Both the position numbers and the translations under genes were made by a program. A stretch of 64,000 nucleotides of DNA from Beroe ovata. Lineage: Eukaryota > Ctenophora > Nuda > Beroida > Beroidae. The notes below the pieces were generated by a model, which saw nothing but the letters and a program-made list of their open reading frames with translations, had not been told where the DNA came from and did not search any database. The stretch lies in the NCBI GenBank assembly GCA_946803715.1, contig CAMPET010000042.1, positions 314,721 through 378,720 of the forward strand. The letters run 5' to 3'. Positions 37,001 through 44,300 of this stretch are shown here, in pieces; the stretch's first letter is position 1, and each line of letters opens with the position of its first letter.

Positions 37001-38378
37001 ACAAAGGGAAGTAAGGAGATGTTTGCTGTCTTGTTCACGGACATGTTGTGGATCTCTAAAGTGGACAAGGGCCGGTATGGAAACAAGCCCATCGATCTGG
37101 ACGCCAGGGACTTTGATTCGGTAAAATTCGAGTATTATAGGGACCCGTTCATGCTGAATAATATGGTTATGACAGAGGGTGTGAAGGTACCTGAGCAGAC
37201 GTTCCAGTTTGTGTACAATGATAAGAACTACTCTTTCTTCTGTAACTCGGCGAGCGATGCAGCTGATTGGTCTGATCACCTGCATGGTGCCATCAGGAAT
37301 GCAGTCTTGCTATATCATTCCAACTACAAGGTCTTCCTTCCCGACCCCACTGTGTCTGGTCAAGCTACCCTCACTCTTCGCATTGTGAGTATCAATCACA
37401 GCTACTGCTGGTTCATAGGTAATACCCATTAGGTTTACGTCATGATTGCTTACGATCTACATGAGCGATAACCTATCATACTCGGAGCTTGAGCGATCGT
37501 ACTTCGTTCAATTACATGAGGAAATTGGAATATTGGATAAATTTAATCTTTATCTAGCCATTACCGATTTGATTAAGGCATTACATAATCGAGTATTAAA
37601 GTCGCCTAGGATGAAATGTGTCACTTTATACTTTAAGTTGGAAATTGCAAGTATCAATGCCCGAGAAAGTCTGTCTGAATTTAGCACCATCAGATCCCTT
37701 TCCCTACCAGTAACGAATTTCTGTAAATTTTTACTTAGACCATGGGTGTGGAAGCGGGTTAATGTGTTGAATTTTTAAGCATTACTTGTACTTATCATAT
37801 ATGTTAACCGTTCTAGATAAATCGCAATAAGTCACATAGCCTCATAGTATGACTATGAGGACGCATCCACAAATTGGGCATCAATGATACTATCATTCTC
37901 CATTAACAGTACAACCCCCTCTTAACATCACAACCCCTTCACTCACAGGTTGAAGCACTGGAATTGTCCCTCCCTCCTGATGAAAAGCCCACGTCGCTGT
38001 TTGCGCAAGCGTCCCTACACGGTCACGTGCAAAGGACCCCTGTCGGCGGTCCGAAATGGGACCACACTGTCCACTTCGTTATCAACGATCTAAATTCAGA
38101 TAAAATCAACATTTCCGTGTACAAGGAATTTGTGTTCTCCCCCAACAGTAAGTTATTGAGTGTTTTTAATTTCGTGTTTCCCTCTTTCATAACTCCCAAA
38201 ACTTGGCATAATTACCGATTGTCAATTATTTTCAGTGCTCCTGGGTAAGTTTGATCTGAGCGTTCAGAAACTAATCAAGTCGGGTCCAGGCCCTTGGAAC
38301 AAACGACTCATCTTAACGGACACTAACAGCGGGATGGTCAATGTTTCGATATTGCTTCGTTACCATGCCAACAGATGA
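224..38378 (+). CDS. ITSN: Intersectin-like endocytic scaffold and Rho-family GEF (5' partial; whole locus)
   Basis: The order coiled coil, SH3 modules, DH, PH, C2 is diagnostic of long intersectin, which links clathrin endocytosis to actin through Cdc42 activation. Exons I can place: 224-367, 687-833, 1525-1638, 1787-1892, 2086-2225, 2361-2665, 2767-3372, 3598-3748, 3993-4050, 7389-7474, 7571-7685, 8417-8580, 8782-8836, 8973-9082, 9169-9264, 12400-13752 (less sure), 30129-30269, 30406-30484, 35116-35823, 36108-36173, 36309-36473, 36560-37384, 37949-38147, 38236-38378. Phases agree at every junction from 224 through 30484. The link 30484 to 35116 does not match in phase, so an exon is unseen there or the GEF part has its own first exon. 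EH domains must lie upstream of the window. Two transcription units sharing this locus is the main alternative. Confidence 0.8.
416..476. repeat. Single arm of a foldback (MITE-like) element
   Basis: These 61 bp, from TCAATCCCATACTTTTCTGA to GATCTCATTAAAT, match the right arm of the complete hairpin at 22593-22720 at nearly every position (one visible difference, G versus A in AGTACTTRGTCATG). It lies just after the exon at 224-367. An open frame through it is fortuitous. Confidence 0.85.
834..1080 (+). repeat. G-rich degenerate minisatellite
   Basis: The intron between exons 687-833 and 1525-1638 begins with imperfect G-rich repeats (GGGAGTTGGAGTTGGGG, GGGGAATTATAGGGAGTTGG, then GTGGGAGCTATGGGAGCT). 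Multiple G-runs of 3 to 7 make G-quadruplex formation possible. Confidence 0.6.
1303..1376. repeat. (GT)n microsatellite
   Basis: Interrupted GT repeat inside an intron of the intersectin-like gene. Antisense His/Thr-rich reading frames over it are artefacts of the repeat. Confidence 0.9.
1893..1990 (+). repeat. tRNA-like remnant (A box and B box), possible SINE head
   Basis: TGGTATAATGG at 1898-1908 fits the RNA polymerase III A box and resembles the D-arm of tRNA-Gly/Asp. GTTCGAACC at 1973-1981 fits the B box. The boxes are about 65 bp apart, too far for a normal tRNA, and I cannot fold an acceptor stem. A decayed tRNA or a tRNA-derived SINE start is likelier than a functional gene. It lies in the intron after exon 1787-1892. 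Confidence 0.35.
4051..5811 (+). other. Intron, no coding exon recognised
   Basis: This is intron of the intersectin-like gene. It contains an interrupted (CA)n tract at 4837-4884 broken by a single N at 4849. The 138-codon antisense frame at 5206-5622 has no features I recognise. Confidence 0.5.
5812..7309 (+). CDS. Long Ser-rich exon: alternative first exon or cassette of the intersectin-like gene
   Basis: One open exon of about 500 codons starts at ATG 5812 (MSHLDGGETISAAC) and ends at donor GATG|GTTAGT with one spare base. That matches the two leading bases of the SH3 exon at 7389. The first 70 residues look helical (SRLLEDRDASISELISSMGH). The remainder is low-complexity Ser/Pro/Arg/Asp sequence with basic patches (RQTSFKRQKSFRKKKPRDRA) resembling phosphorylation sites. 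A weak acceptor (GTTGCGAG|AC) would also allow cassette use after exon 3993-4050, since the phases fit. I recognise no domain. Canonical intersectins have no exon of this size here. It could also be the start of an independent SH3-containing transcript. Confidence 0.55.
7389..9264 (+). CDS. ITSN: Intersectin-like gene: SH3 modules A to C
   Basis: Six exons encode three SH3-type modules. The first (7389-7685, FEVEALVDHRGSSPEELTYC then KGDRISVYEV) is degenerate, without the usual paired Trp or a clear Pro-x-x-Tyr. The second (8417-8580) is canonical: ALYDY, the acidic RT loop, EWYRG and GIFPGNFV. A Pro-rich linker exon follows (8782-8836, PGGPPPTSALPTEE). The third (8973-9264, ETYATEQIELEKGEAVSVLA, ending KRAWVRTDLLKLEEE) is again degenerate. 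Modules A and C may have lost ordinary PxxP binding. Human intersectins have five SH3 domains and dynamin, SOS and N-WASP as typical partners. Those partners are family knowledge, not visible here. Confidence 0.8.
8250..8360. other. CpG-rich island in an intron
   Basis: Dense GCGC/CGCG words (AACGCGTGCGCGGCGCGCGC, then GGCACGCCGCGCGACC) stand out against an AT-leaning background, about 60 bp upstream of the canonical SH3 exon at 8417. It may be an unmethylated regulatory patch or a remnant of the CpG-rich element family seen at 38949 and 54604. I see no matching terminal repeats. Confidence 0.4.
9265..12399 (+). other. Intronic DNA without a clear exon
   Basis: The region is AT-rich intron, with a (GT)n tract near 10470-10502. 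The stretch at about 10050-10105 can be read GPGGAIFTVPDHTVPTSVVA before a GTGAGT donor, but it does not join in phase to the exon ending at 9264. Nothing else is convincing. Confidence 0.45.
12400..13752 (+). CDS. Long Pro/Ser exon with four VAV.VNTP repeats (probable insert in the intersectin-like protein)
   Basis: The exon opens after acceptor GATATGACAG at 12399 and closes at donor AGGAAG|GTAGGT. It is phase 0 at both ends, so it can splice between 9169-9264 and 30129-30269 without shifting frame. About 450 residues follow the order: Pro/Ser-rich N-part with polyproline runs (SSPFFPPPPLPSPPSSF), a Ser-rich acidic part, then four dispersed copies of a motif: HPVDVAVKVNTPAE (about 12952), APLDVAVNVNTPER (about 13066), APLNVAVNVNTPAT (about 13198) and MDLAIQVNTPVD (about 13708). 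Basic tracts such as KYKRKSSKKGSS lie between them. I know no domain with this repeat. It could also be an independent gene, with ATG at 12550 as a possible start and the 3' part unseen. Confidence 0.6.
15382..15450. repeat. Perfect inverted repeat, 34-bp arms, 1-nt centre
   Basis: The left arm 15382-15415 and right arm 15417-15450 are exact reverse complements around a single C at 15416. The left arm begins AATCAGTAAATGAAG and ends AAGTTGTAATG. It is AT-rich, with no loop to speak of. It may be a very young foldback element, a cruciform-forming site or an assembly or cloning artefact. A single N lies 200 bp downstream at 15652. Confidence 0.9.
18156..18169. promoter_or_regulatory. X-box-like palindrome GTTACCATGGTAAC
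   Basis: This exact 14-bp palindrome resembles the RFX-factor X-box (GTTGCCATGGCAAC type). A diverged copy (GTTACCATGGTATC) lies just upstream at about 18138. A regulatory role is inferred; similar words recur at 31376 and 33390. Confidence 0.35.
20788..20880 (+). repeat. AT-rich degenerate tandem repeat
   Basis: Irregular repeats of TTAACTTATTTATT are followed by two copies of ACTGATGTGTTA. They lie in non-coding DNA. Confidence 0.7.
21375..21446. promoter_or_regulatory. Array of five CACGTG E-boxes
   Basis: CACGTG occurs at 21375, 21391, 21409, 21427 and 21441, with start-to-start spacing of 16, 18, 18 and 14 bp. Four of the five are in a GACACGTGAT/GCACGTGAC-like context. Such clusters attract bHLH-zip factors (USF, MITF/TFE, MYC/MAX). 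Function here is inferred; no gene start is visible nearby. Confidence 0.4.
22593..22720. repeat. Complete foldback (MITE-like) element, 128 bp
   Basis: Two arms of about 60 bp are near-perfect reverse complements (left arm starts ATTTAATCTGATCATGACCA; right arm ends GTCATGATCTCATTAAAT) with a loop of a few bases (CCGTC). A single arm of the same family is at 416-476. Length, hairpin structure and copy number point to a non-autonomous DNA transposon. I cannot identify the superfamily or a clear target-site duplication. Confidence 0.85.
25603..25604 (+). promoter_or_regulatory. Probable 3' splice site just upstream of the GPCR start
   Basis: A pyrimidine-rich tract ending CACCTCTTCCACAG puts an AG one base before ATG 25606. 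The coding exon is therefore probably preceded by a 5' UTR intron, or receives a trans-spliced leader. Confidence 0.5.
25606..26646 (+). CDS. Rhodopsin-like (class A) GPCR, divergent, nested in an intersectin intron
   Basis: The 346-residue intronless frame has seven hydrophobic segments. TM1 carries the GN motif (GIPGNIMAMKY, about residue 36). The conserved Cys at the top of TM3 (ACNILGML) and one in extracellular loop 2 (REDVICWDG) can form the class A disulfide. TM7 has NSTFNPLIYILR, the NPxxY motif. The DRY position reads TRT (SSTRTYSLVFPLKH), and TM6 lacks CWxP (YTVTYIILNIPNF). Two NxS/T sites (NITS, NIS) precede TM7. The tail is short and Arg/Ser-rich. Size fits peptide- or chemosensory-type receptors; the ligand is unknown. 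A loss of DRY suggests altered G-protein coupling, but this is inference. It shares the strand of the host gene. Confidence 0.88.
   Translation: MNDPTSPPAPAAPYTPLFWADNLLFVVYLICFIIGIPGNIMAMKYFTKERRMTSYLFLSTAVIDVMALIVKCIPVGVSLLCHREPMIYSSHFACNILGMLQNATIMGTVFIVAVLSSTRTYSLVFPLKHIRRKVVAWCMVVYFIILTLHEVLPVALGKLRFTYSREDVICWDGGSLSTYDDVVDSLFLALPIVPIAMCCIVSVHQVYYSQQNQVSRSRLKRNATITIILYTVTYIILNIPNFINYVLWNITSIVYSWPGPIYSSLFMQYYSWNISGELCLVLNSTFNPLIYILRIKKYREWVKEKGGKVRSATRMSVVIINESVNNMRRRTSWQISRKESQSNGIL
26647..30128 (+). other. Non-coding stretch downstream of the GPCR
   Basis: This is the GPCR 3' region and host intron. It holds a 20-bp duplication at about 27449-27489 (GTGCAACAACAAGATCAG twice) and a GT/CTGTGT tract at 29637-29700. 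No other gene is supported. Confidence 0.5.
30129..30484 (+). CDS. ITSN: Intersectin-like gene: canonical SH3 domain (probably the last one)
   Basis: Exons 30129-30269 and 30406-30484 join in phase to encode a full SH3: SLYPYTAQNNDELTLRVND (ALYDY position and acidic RT loop), DPHWWIGR (Trp of the binding groove) and GVLPANYVEQ (Pro and Tyr of the hydrophobic pocket). The first exon starts in phase 0 and so accepts splicing from 13752. The second ends with one spare base at donor AAAG|GTGAGT. In intersectins the last SH3 can inhibit the adjacent DH domain. That regulation is family knowledge. Confidence 0.8.
31376..31389. promoter_or_regulatory. X-box-like palindrome GTTACCATGGTAAC
   Basis: Second exact copy of the 14-bp palindrome, followed within 40 bp by two CCACGTGTT words. 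RFX-type binding is a guess from sequence similarity. Confidence 0.3.
33010..33052. other. Assembly gap (43 N) next to a (CA)n tract
   Basis: An N run is immediately followed by CA repeats to about 33077. The gap was probably caused by the microsatellite. Confidence 0.95.
33255..33378 (+). CDS. Candidate unassigned exon
   Basis: After an acceptor-like GTGCTAG, ATG 33255 opens 41 codons (MRGSRVRYDSTSKSGCKLIL, then WTAKDELMQAGYHYIDYIPY) to a good donor CCGT|GTGAGT, leaving one spare base. Composition is protein-like, but I recognise no family and the phase does not join 30484 to 35116. It may be an alternative first exon, a nested gene fragment or chance. Confidence 0.25.
33390..33453 (+). repeat. 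Five tandem CATGGTAAC sites at 11-bp spacing plus one inverted site
   Basis: CATGGTAAC starts at 33390, 33401, 33412, 33423 and 33434, exactly 11 bp apart. GTTACCATG follows in inverse orientation at 33445-33453. Each is an X-box half-site-like word. An 11-bp period places sites on the same face of the helix; it may equally be a simple tandem repeat. Confidence 0.6.
33529..34183 (+). repeat. Two near-identical 0.3-kb copies separated by a single N (probable assembly duplication)
   Basis: Copy A 33529-33833 and copy B 33835-34183 both run from TAACAATGTCTGTGAGTCGC to CCTCTATTGAATTTC. They differ by scattered substitutions and small indels, the largest a short ATTAATTAATTCACCATTATT-like expansion in B. 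The single N at 33834 sits exactly at the join. Two haplotypes placed head to tail explain this better than a genomic duplication. Confidence 0.85.
35116..38378 (+). CDS. ITSN: Intersectin-like gene: DH-PH-C2 (RhoGEF) part
   Basis: Exons 35116-35823, 36108-36173, 36309-36473, 36560-37384, 37949-38147 and 38236-38378 join in phase to a stop at 38376-38378. The DH domain (from about 35821) shows conserved region 1 (STEKTYIDDLLLVVEVFYNP) and conserved region 3 (KPMQRITKYPLLIKKILQHT), the Rho-binding surface. PH follows (LLHFGSLSKTKGSKEMFAVL). C2 is split over the last two exons and ends GPGPWNKRLILTD. The expected role is Cdc42 activation at membranes. The first exon starts with a disordered region containing three HDNTSDK-type repeats (about 35240-35297). 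ATG 35116 could be a genuine alternative start giving a GEF-only product. Confidence 0.85.
35240..35297 (+). repeat. Coding tandem repeat, 21-bp unit (HDNTSDK)
   Basis: The unit CATGACAACACTAGTGACAA plus G occurs twice in full, with a third partial copy, nearly identical at nucleotide level, so the expansion is recent. It lies in the disordered region before the DH domain. Confidence 0.85.
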
Positions 38379-38948
38379 TAGGGTTAGAGGAGGTATAGAT
38401 AAAGAAAATGGATCGGGGATCCATGTTGGACGTATTGATTTGTAATTGTTAGTGGTATTCTGACGCCTGAGTATTCACGCATCTGTTCCTGTTTAGCGGA
38501 ACTATGAGTGTGACAGAAACTCCTCTCAACTGCAAGTGTAACAACAAACTTCGATGTTGTCTGCAACATCATGCCGTTTTGAAATATAATGTGTGGTAAA
38601 TCATATCTCTTAAGGTAACGAGATGGTTGAGGTATTGGTAACACTCTGTAAATGTTATTGTAATGGTAAAAGTTTAACTTTTAGTTATACCAATAGGTCT
38701 GAAAACGGCATATCATTATCACTAAATCTAATGACTAAGCTGCTTTTCTGTTTCGTTGGCCGTTTCTTTGTTACTGTTACTGTAAGTGTATTACACTTAG
38801 TGTAAGCATTGCTAGTAATAGCAATTTCTATTTCAACTCATTCTCATTGAGAGATGCTCATGTTTGATTTTGAAATCAAAGGCTTAAAATTAAATTTAAA
38901 TCGGAAGATCGATATGAAGATTAAACGTGTTTGTATTTGTGATCATAC

Positions 38949-39524
38949 CTGATGTTACCTGACTGTTCCCGGGCCGCGCTGCGTGACCCAAATACTCCGC
39001 GCGCGCGCTGCGCGTCTCCGTGGTTTTCAGTTCACTGCTAGTAGAACAGGGGCGCGCAACGCGTGCACATACCTGGCCTGACCTGTTTCTTGCGCGCGAG
39101 AAATGTTCCCGCGCTGCGTGACCCAAATACTCCGCGCGCGCTGCGCGTCTCCGTGGTTTGGTCTCCTTTCTACGACTTTTCAGTTCACTGAGTAGAATAG
39201 GGGCGCGCAACGTGTGCACTGCACAGCGAGAAACAGGTCATGAAACAATGTAACATCTGACAATAAACCCTTCGAGTTCGTCGACCGTGGGGTAGCCAAT
39301 ATAATTTGTCAATCGATGATAGACCCTGTCGAGAATTTCGTTTGCGCGCGCGCGGCTCAAACTTATTCTCAGACAGCCGCTGACGCAAGCCGCTTCGCGG
39401 CTTGCATCAGCGCACAGCGGTCTAGCATCGCCAGACAAGATATGATCTGATGAAGCGCGCGCTATAATTCAATCTTCGAATGCGATGAAAGCGCGCGCAA
39501 GAAACAGGTCAGGTAACATCTGAC
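38949..39524. mobile_element. CpG-rich non-autonomous element with terminal inverted repeats
   Basis: Left end TGATGTTACCTGACTGTT (38950-38967) is inverted at the right end AACAGGTCAGGTAACATCTG (39503-39522). The interior is very CpG-rich. It includes a tandemly duplicated unit of about 100 bp at about 38975-39066 and 39113-39220, both with GCGTGACCCAAATACTCCGC and GGGGCGCGCAACG. It also includes a hairpin with 15-bp arms at 39378-39392 and 39398-39412 (CGCTGACGCAAGCCG). No transposase frame is present. A related copy is at 54604-54780. Superfamily undetermined. Confidence 0.7.
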
Positions 39525-41277
39525 AAGGGTTTAGTTATATCGGCTAATCGGTTATCCTGACTGACCACACCGTGCATGCAAAATTGGTCGACAAATGCGT
39601 GGTAGCTGCTCTGTGCTCAGTGCTCAAATAGCTGGATGACTTCCTACCCTTGCTGGCGGGATTTTATTGGGCGGAATTTCTATTGCGAGGTTCTGAGTGC
39701 TGCGGTAGGGTAAATACCCTACAATAGAATAAGTGTCAAGCACATCTTAAATATGATTCTTCATAGTGAATTGGTTATCATACTTTCTCCTATTAATAGA
39801 TTATCTCATAATGAAATCTGATGTTGCAAAGCTTGCACCCACTGCTAAAAATTGGAGCATGCCAGGTTTTATAGAACAAGCATGCTTTGTAACCAAAAGT
39901 TTGATCCACCCATTCAGTGTTCTGGTGAAAGCTAGTTGGGTACTCCTGACAAGAGCCACTAGATGGTCAATATTGTCATTATTGACTTCTTCAGGGTTGT
40001 TGCTAAGCCCAGCTATAGCTTCTGGAACCACAGCTGACATTTGCTTGAATTTTGAGGGGACGGCTTTCAGAGTGGCAATAGCACAACCTACACTTGTGAC
40101 AGGGTTTGACAGCCTCCCCCAAAAGCTCTTGTAGCATTCCACTTTCTCTGCCAAACAAAGCTGCCATGTTCTGTAAATGCAGTATGTTGTTTTCATCCCA
40201 CTGCCATAAGAGGTGTGATGACACCAATAATAGTCAGCTTGCTGGCACCTTTTTCTAGGATTGCTCAATGATTGGCCTTTTTTTCATCCATTGAGCACAA
40301 CTGCTGACTAACAACATCCAGTCCAACTGCTGGTCAGGGTCCAGTTCCATGTTCTTATTGGTCCACAAGAAGAGATTGAGCAGATTGCTCCAGTTAGTCA
40401 TTCAAGAAGTATTCAGCAGCAGGTGATAGTGAATCACCTTTGAGGACGAGCTTCAACTGATGTATCCATACTAACTAATGACTATAGTCTTTAACAGTGA
40501 ATCACCGCACAGAAATTAGGTAAATGGAAAGCAAACTCTGACTTTCTATGTAGTTTCAAGATGTAATCATTTTGATTATCCTAGCAAATCATTCTGATTT
40601 CTAATGTCTTATATGATAACTAGAATTGAAAACCCATCAGATGGACATGATACACTACCCATTGAGACATATTGGATATAACATCACAACAACAATGTTA
40701 GTTGAAAGCAGCACAAAGATGCATATTCCTATTGATTGACGTCAGAGGTAATGAGAGTGATGGGAAGTCAAGTCTCTCATATGTTCTCAAAACGTTGACA
40801 TGATACTTGACACAATGTTCGACTTTTGTTCTAATCAGCTGTTTATGTTGACAAAACAGCATATTTAACCATGAGTCAAAAAACACTCCCAGTCCACTGT
40901 GCAGATGCAACAACTAATGATTACATGAAGAAATCGTTGATCCAATCAGCATGTACATTGTTCCCAAAAAGTGAAAAAGAACAAAGAGCGACGTGATCAC
41001 AGAAAATGAGTTCCCAGTTCACTATTACAGTAGTAGCACGTGTCCATGGCAATGCGCATTCTAGTTCGAAATCTGCAAAGCACTCCATTTGGTTACGTTC
41101 AACTTGACAGACAGACAAGAGACAAACAAACAACCAAATTATAATAGAGATTATACATCAGTATACCCTTAGTGACAATTGGAAATTACTTTGCTATGTC
41201 ATGAGCATCCATTACTGGAATGCTGTCGAGAACCTCTACAAGATTCTTATTACGGCTGCAATCATATTCTGATGGCA

Positions 41278-41321
41278 TATCCTGATGGCATGGAATTCAA
41301 TGAATCCATGCCATCAGGATA
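41278..41321. repeat. Perfect hairpin, 17-bp arms, 10-nt loop, upstream of eIF3c
   Basis: TATCCTGATGGCATGGA at 41278-41294 is exactly inverted at 41305-41321 around ATTCAATGAA. It lies 47 bp before the eIF3c start codon and would be in the 5' UTR intron or promoter. Confidence 0.85.
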
Positions 41322-41367
41322 AGATATGATATTAACTCAATTCACTGATTTTTCCTAGGTTGTAGCC

Positions 41368-44300
41368 ATGTCTAAACAGAGTCGTTTCTTTGCACAGCTT
41401 GGTGAAAGTACTGACGAGAGTTCGTCATCAGATAATGAGGCTGAAGTTCAAGTGACAAAAACACCTGCAAGGTTCTGAATGAATTTGTTCTAGCCTTCAT
41501 CAAGGATATGATTGACTAGAATAGTTCAACCTATCATTTATTTTGATTACTGTGAACAGTGAACAATGAAAAGCTAACCTGACACTTTGACTCCAGGCAG
41601 TTTTCTTCACTTTTGGAAGACTCTGATGAAGAGAAACGGGTAGTTAGGAGTTCCAAAGACAAGAGGTTTTCAGAGATCAATGAAACAATAAAAGCTATTA
41701 GAAATCACAAGAAAATAAAAGATATCGCAAAGGTCCAAGAAGGTAAGTCTCTTGTCATAGAATACTTTTCATATTTAAATGTATGTATGATTATATTCGT
41801 GTTTATGACGTCTATTCTCATCAGGTTTTACAACTTTATGCCAGATATATGCTAAATCACAGAATGTTATTGCTAAGAATGGGTGTCCAAGAGCTTTCAT
41901 CAGGTGCATTGCTGACCTGGAAACGTATATTAAAGAGGTAAGGCTTAGTTTTGGTTGTTGGTAGGTCCGATCACTTGGTTAAGTCCGATTACTTGGTCAG
42001 TCTTGCTTTTTGTGATTTGTTATGGAATATACTATCAAGTGTGCTCACAATGATTGTTGAAACATGTCCAACATTTCAGTTCTGGGAAGATAAAGATGGT
42101 AGAAGCAAGCTCAACAAAATGAACTCGAAGGTTAGCTCAGCTTTGTTTTCAATCAGCCCTAGTGCTGGTATATTGCTCCATGAATTACGTGTTGAATATT
42201 TAACCATTTCCCAGGCTCTCGCTGCTCTGAGACAGAATGTGAGGAAATACAACAAGGACTTTGCAACGGATATCGAAGCTTACCAAAAGGTAATGATAAG
42301 CAGTTTCTATCTATATCATCATGAACAGCGGCTATAACATATTATGAAGTTCTCATCAGTCATCTTACCCTTAACCAGGACCCAGATAGCTATGAGGCAG
42401 TGATTGAAGAAGACGAGGAAGAGGAAGGTTGGATTTACTGTATTGTTTTAATGCAGTTTTCTGGCTTTGCACCAGATAGCCCGAAAATTCTGGTATATTT
42501 GACGTTTCCCAAGATTGCCACTGCGGTCACACCAATTTCGGTTTTACGCGTACGGCGCTGAACTTCTTTTCTATACCGATAGCATTTTTTGCGCGCGTCT
42601 TGACAATTTTATGAGCGCGCTCCGCGCATTTCGAAATCGAATCCTCGAGTTCCAGAGTTATAAAAAAAGTGTAATGTAGTAAGTGTAGTGAGTCGTTTAA
42701 TCGAGGACTATTTCAGAGCAATCCGAGGACGAAGTTGATGCCCCTGGACTTGCCACGGCAACCGTTCCCAAAGTACACAAGCGCTCCCATACCTCGGTAA
42801 TGACAGAGAAATAAAGGATTACCCTCGTCCGGTAATCACTAATTTTTGTTGTTTCGGTTACAATTGACACGATCATTTCACATCAGTCTAGAGGATTGGA
42901 AGATGATGAAGATTTCTCTGACGATGACAGTGATGACATGTGGGATGACAGTGAGGATGAGAGCTCATCTGATGATGAGGTGCCAGCTATCGGTTACACT
43001 GCGGCTTACTTCTTGAAGAGGTGGGTGTGATTTGGTATCCTCATTAACTCAGATCCCATTTGTGTCAAGCAAAGTGTTGGCTCAGCATATCGACCACATA
43101 GACAAGTATTCAATGGAGTGTCGACTGTCACCCTAACCTATTGCCGCTCGTTTAGGAAAGACAGCGAAAAGAAGGATAAGCCAGACCGTAAGAAGAAAGC
43201 TCCGAGACAACAAGCTGCTAAACCTATCGGAGAAGACGATGGATGGACTACAGTTAGTGGCACTGACAAAGTTGCCAAGGTTTGTACATGGGATTATAAT
43301 GTCTTGTTTTACCTTTTCTTGTTTTGTTTAACTCGCCTGCGTCTCGTAGCAATGCACTAGATTTCTCATCAGTGCGTGGTTTTTGCAGACAAAGGAGGCA
43401 ATTTGCATTCCTGGATAATTTGAAAAAGCCAATTATCTCAATTAATTGATAACATTCTCAATTCTGTGTTTCACGAAATTGCACTGCATTCTCAATGTGA
43501 ACGGTGATACATCAAATGTACTTGGTAACCGAGTCAATACTGGGCACTCACGACTCTGAGTAAAAAGAATATGATTTACCTTAACATCTCCTGCCATTAT
43601 AGGAGAAACCGCTGTTTGAAGCCGATGCCGAGATCACAGTGGAACTGGTGAACCAGAAGATTGCAGAGTTGGCGTCAATCCGTGGGAGAAGAGGCGCTAA
43701 CCGACAGAAAAACATCGAGACATTCGAGTTGTTGTCTGGTATTTGTGTCTCGGAGAATTTGGGTAAGTCGTTGTCGTGGAAACAGAGCAAAATATAATCT
43801 AGAGTCGTCTGAAAAGAGGATGAATTTGTTTCTTATGATTCTATTGTGACATTTTTCTTGCACAGGTATTCCAGTTCTAGCAAAGTGTATGTACTACACT
43901 TGTCTTGCCATCTTCGACTACAACCCTAATATGGCTGTTTGCATGAAGCCAGAGGTATGATTGTGTGAGAGAGATCGGAGTCCTTCCAATATCTTAGTGC
44001 TTTCACCGAGACATTTTCACTTCGAGCTTATTTAGCAACCGACAGTTTTCTCTTCTTAGATTTGGGTGCAGCTGCTGGCGATTCTTGACAAGTTGCTCAA
44101 GCTACTAGAAGAGCATAGAGAAGTACTCTTCATTGAGAATATGCCAGAAGAAGAGGAGAACCTAGAGGTTTTTATTCAGAAGATATAAAAGTTTATCCGA
44201 TTTAGAACAAAATATGTTGTTTGACAGTTTGTCAATATAATGAGAGCTAACGTTCCGCAATAAGAAGCGTTGTTATAATTAATCAATAGAGATAACCTAT

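Larger units (their letters stand above)
38379..41367 (+). other. Intergenic region between the intersectin-like gene and eIF3c
   Basis: It contains the CpG-rich repeat element 38949-39524 and a hairpin at 41278-41321. The stretch 39766-40400 has overlapping frames on the minus strand (a 155-codon frame at 39801-40268 with pieces such as LSNNPEEVNNDNIDHLVALV) that look like decayed coding or transposon sequence. I cannot assign a family and do not call it a gene. Confidence 0.45.

Noticed and set aside
36785-37285. Minus-strand frame of 166 codons
   Set aside because: Antisense shadow of the DH-PH coding exon.
39801-40268. 155-codon minus-strand frame
   Set aside because: Three frames over this stretch share similar protein-like pieces broken by stops, which suggests decayed coding or transposon sequence. 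No family recognised, so not called as a gene.
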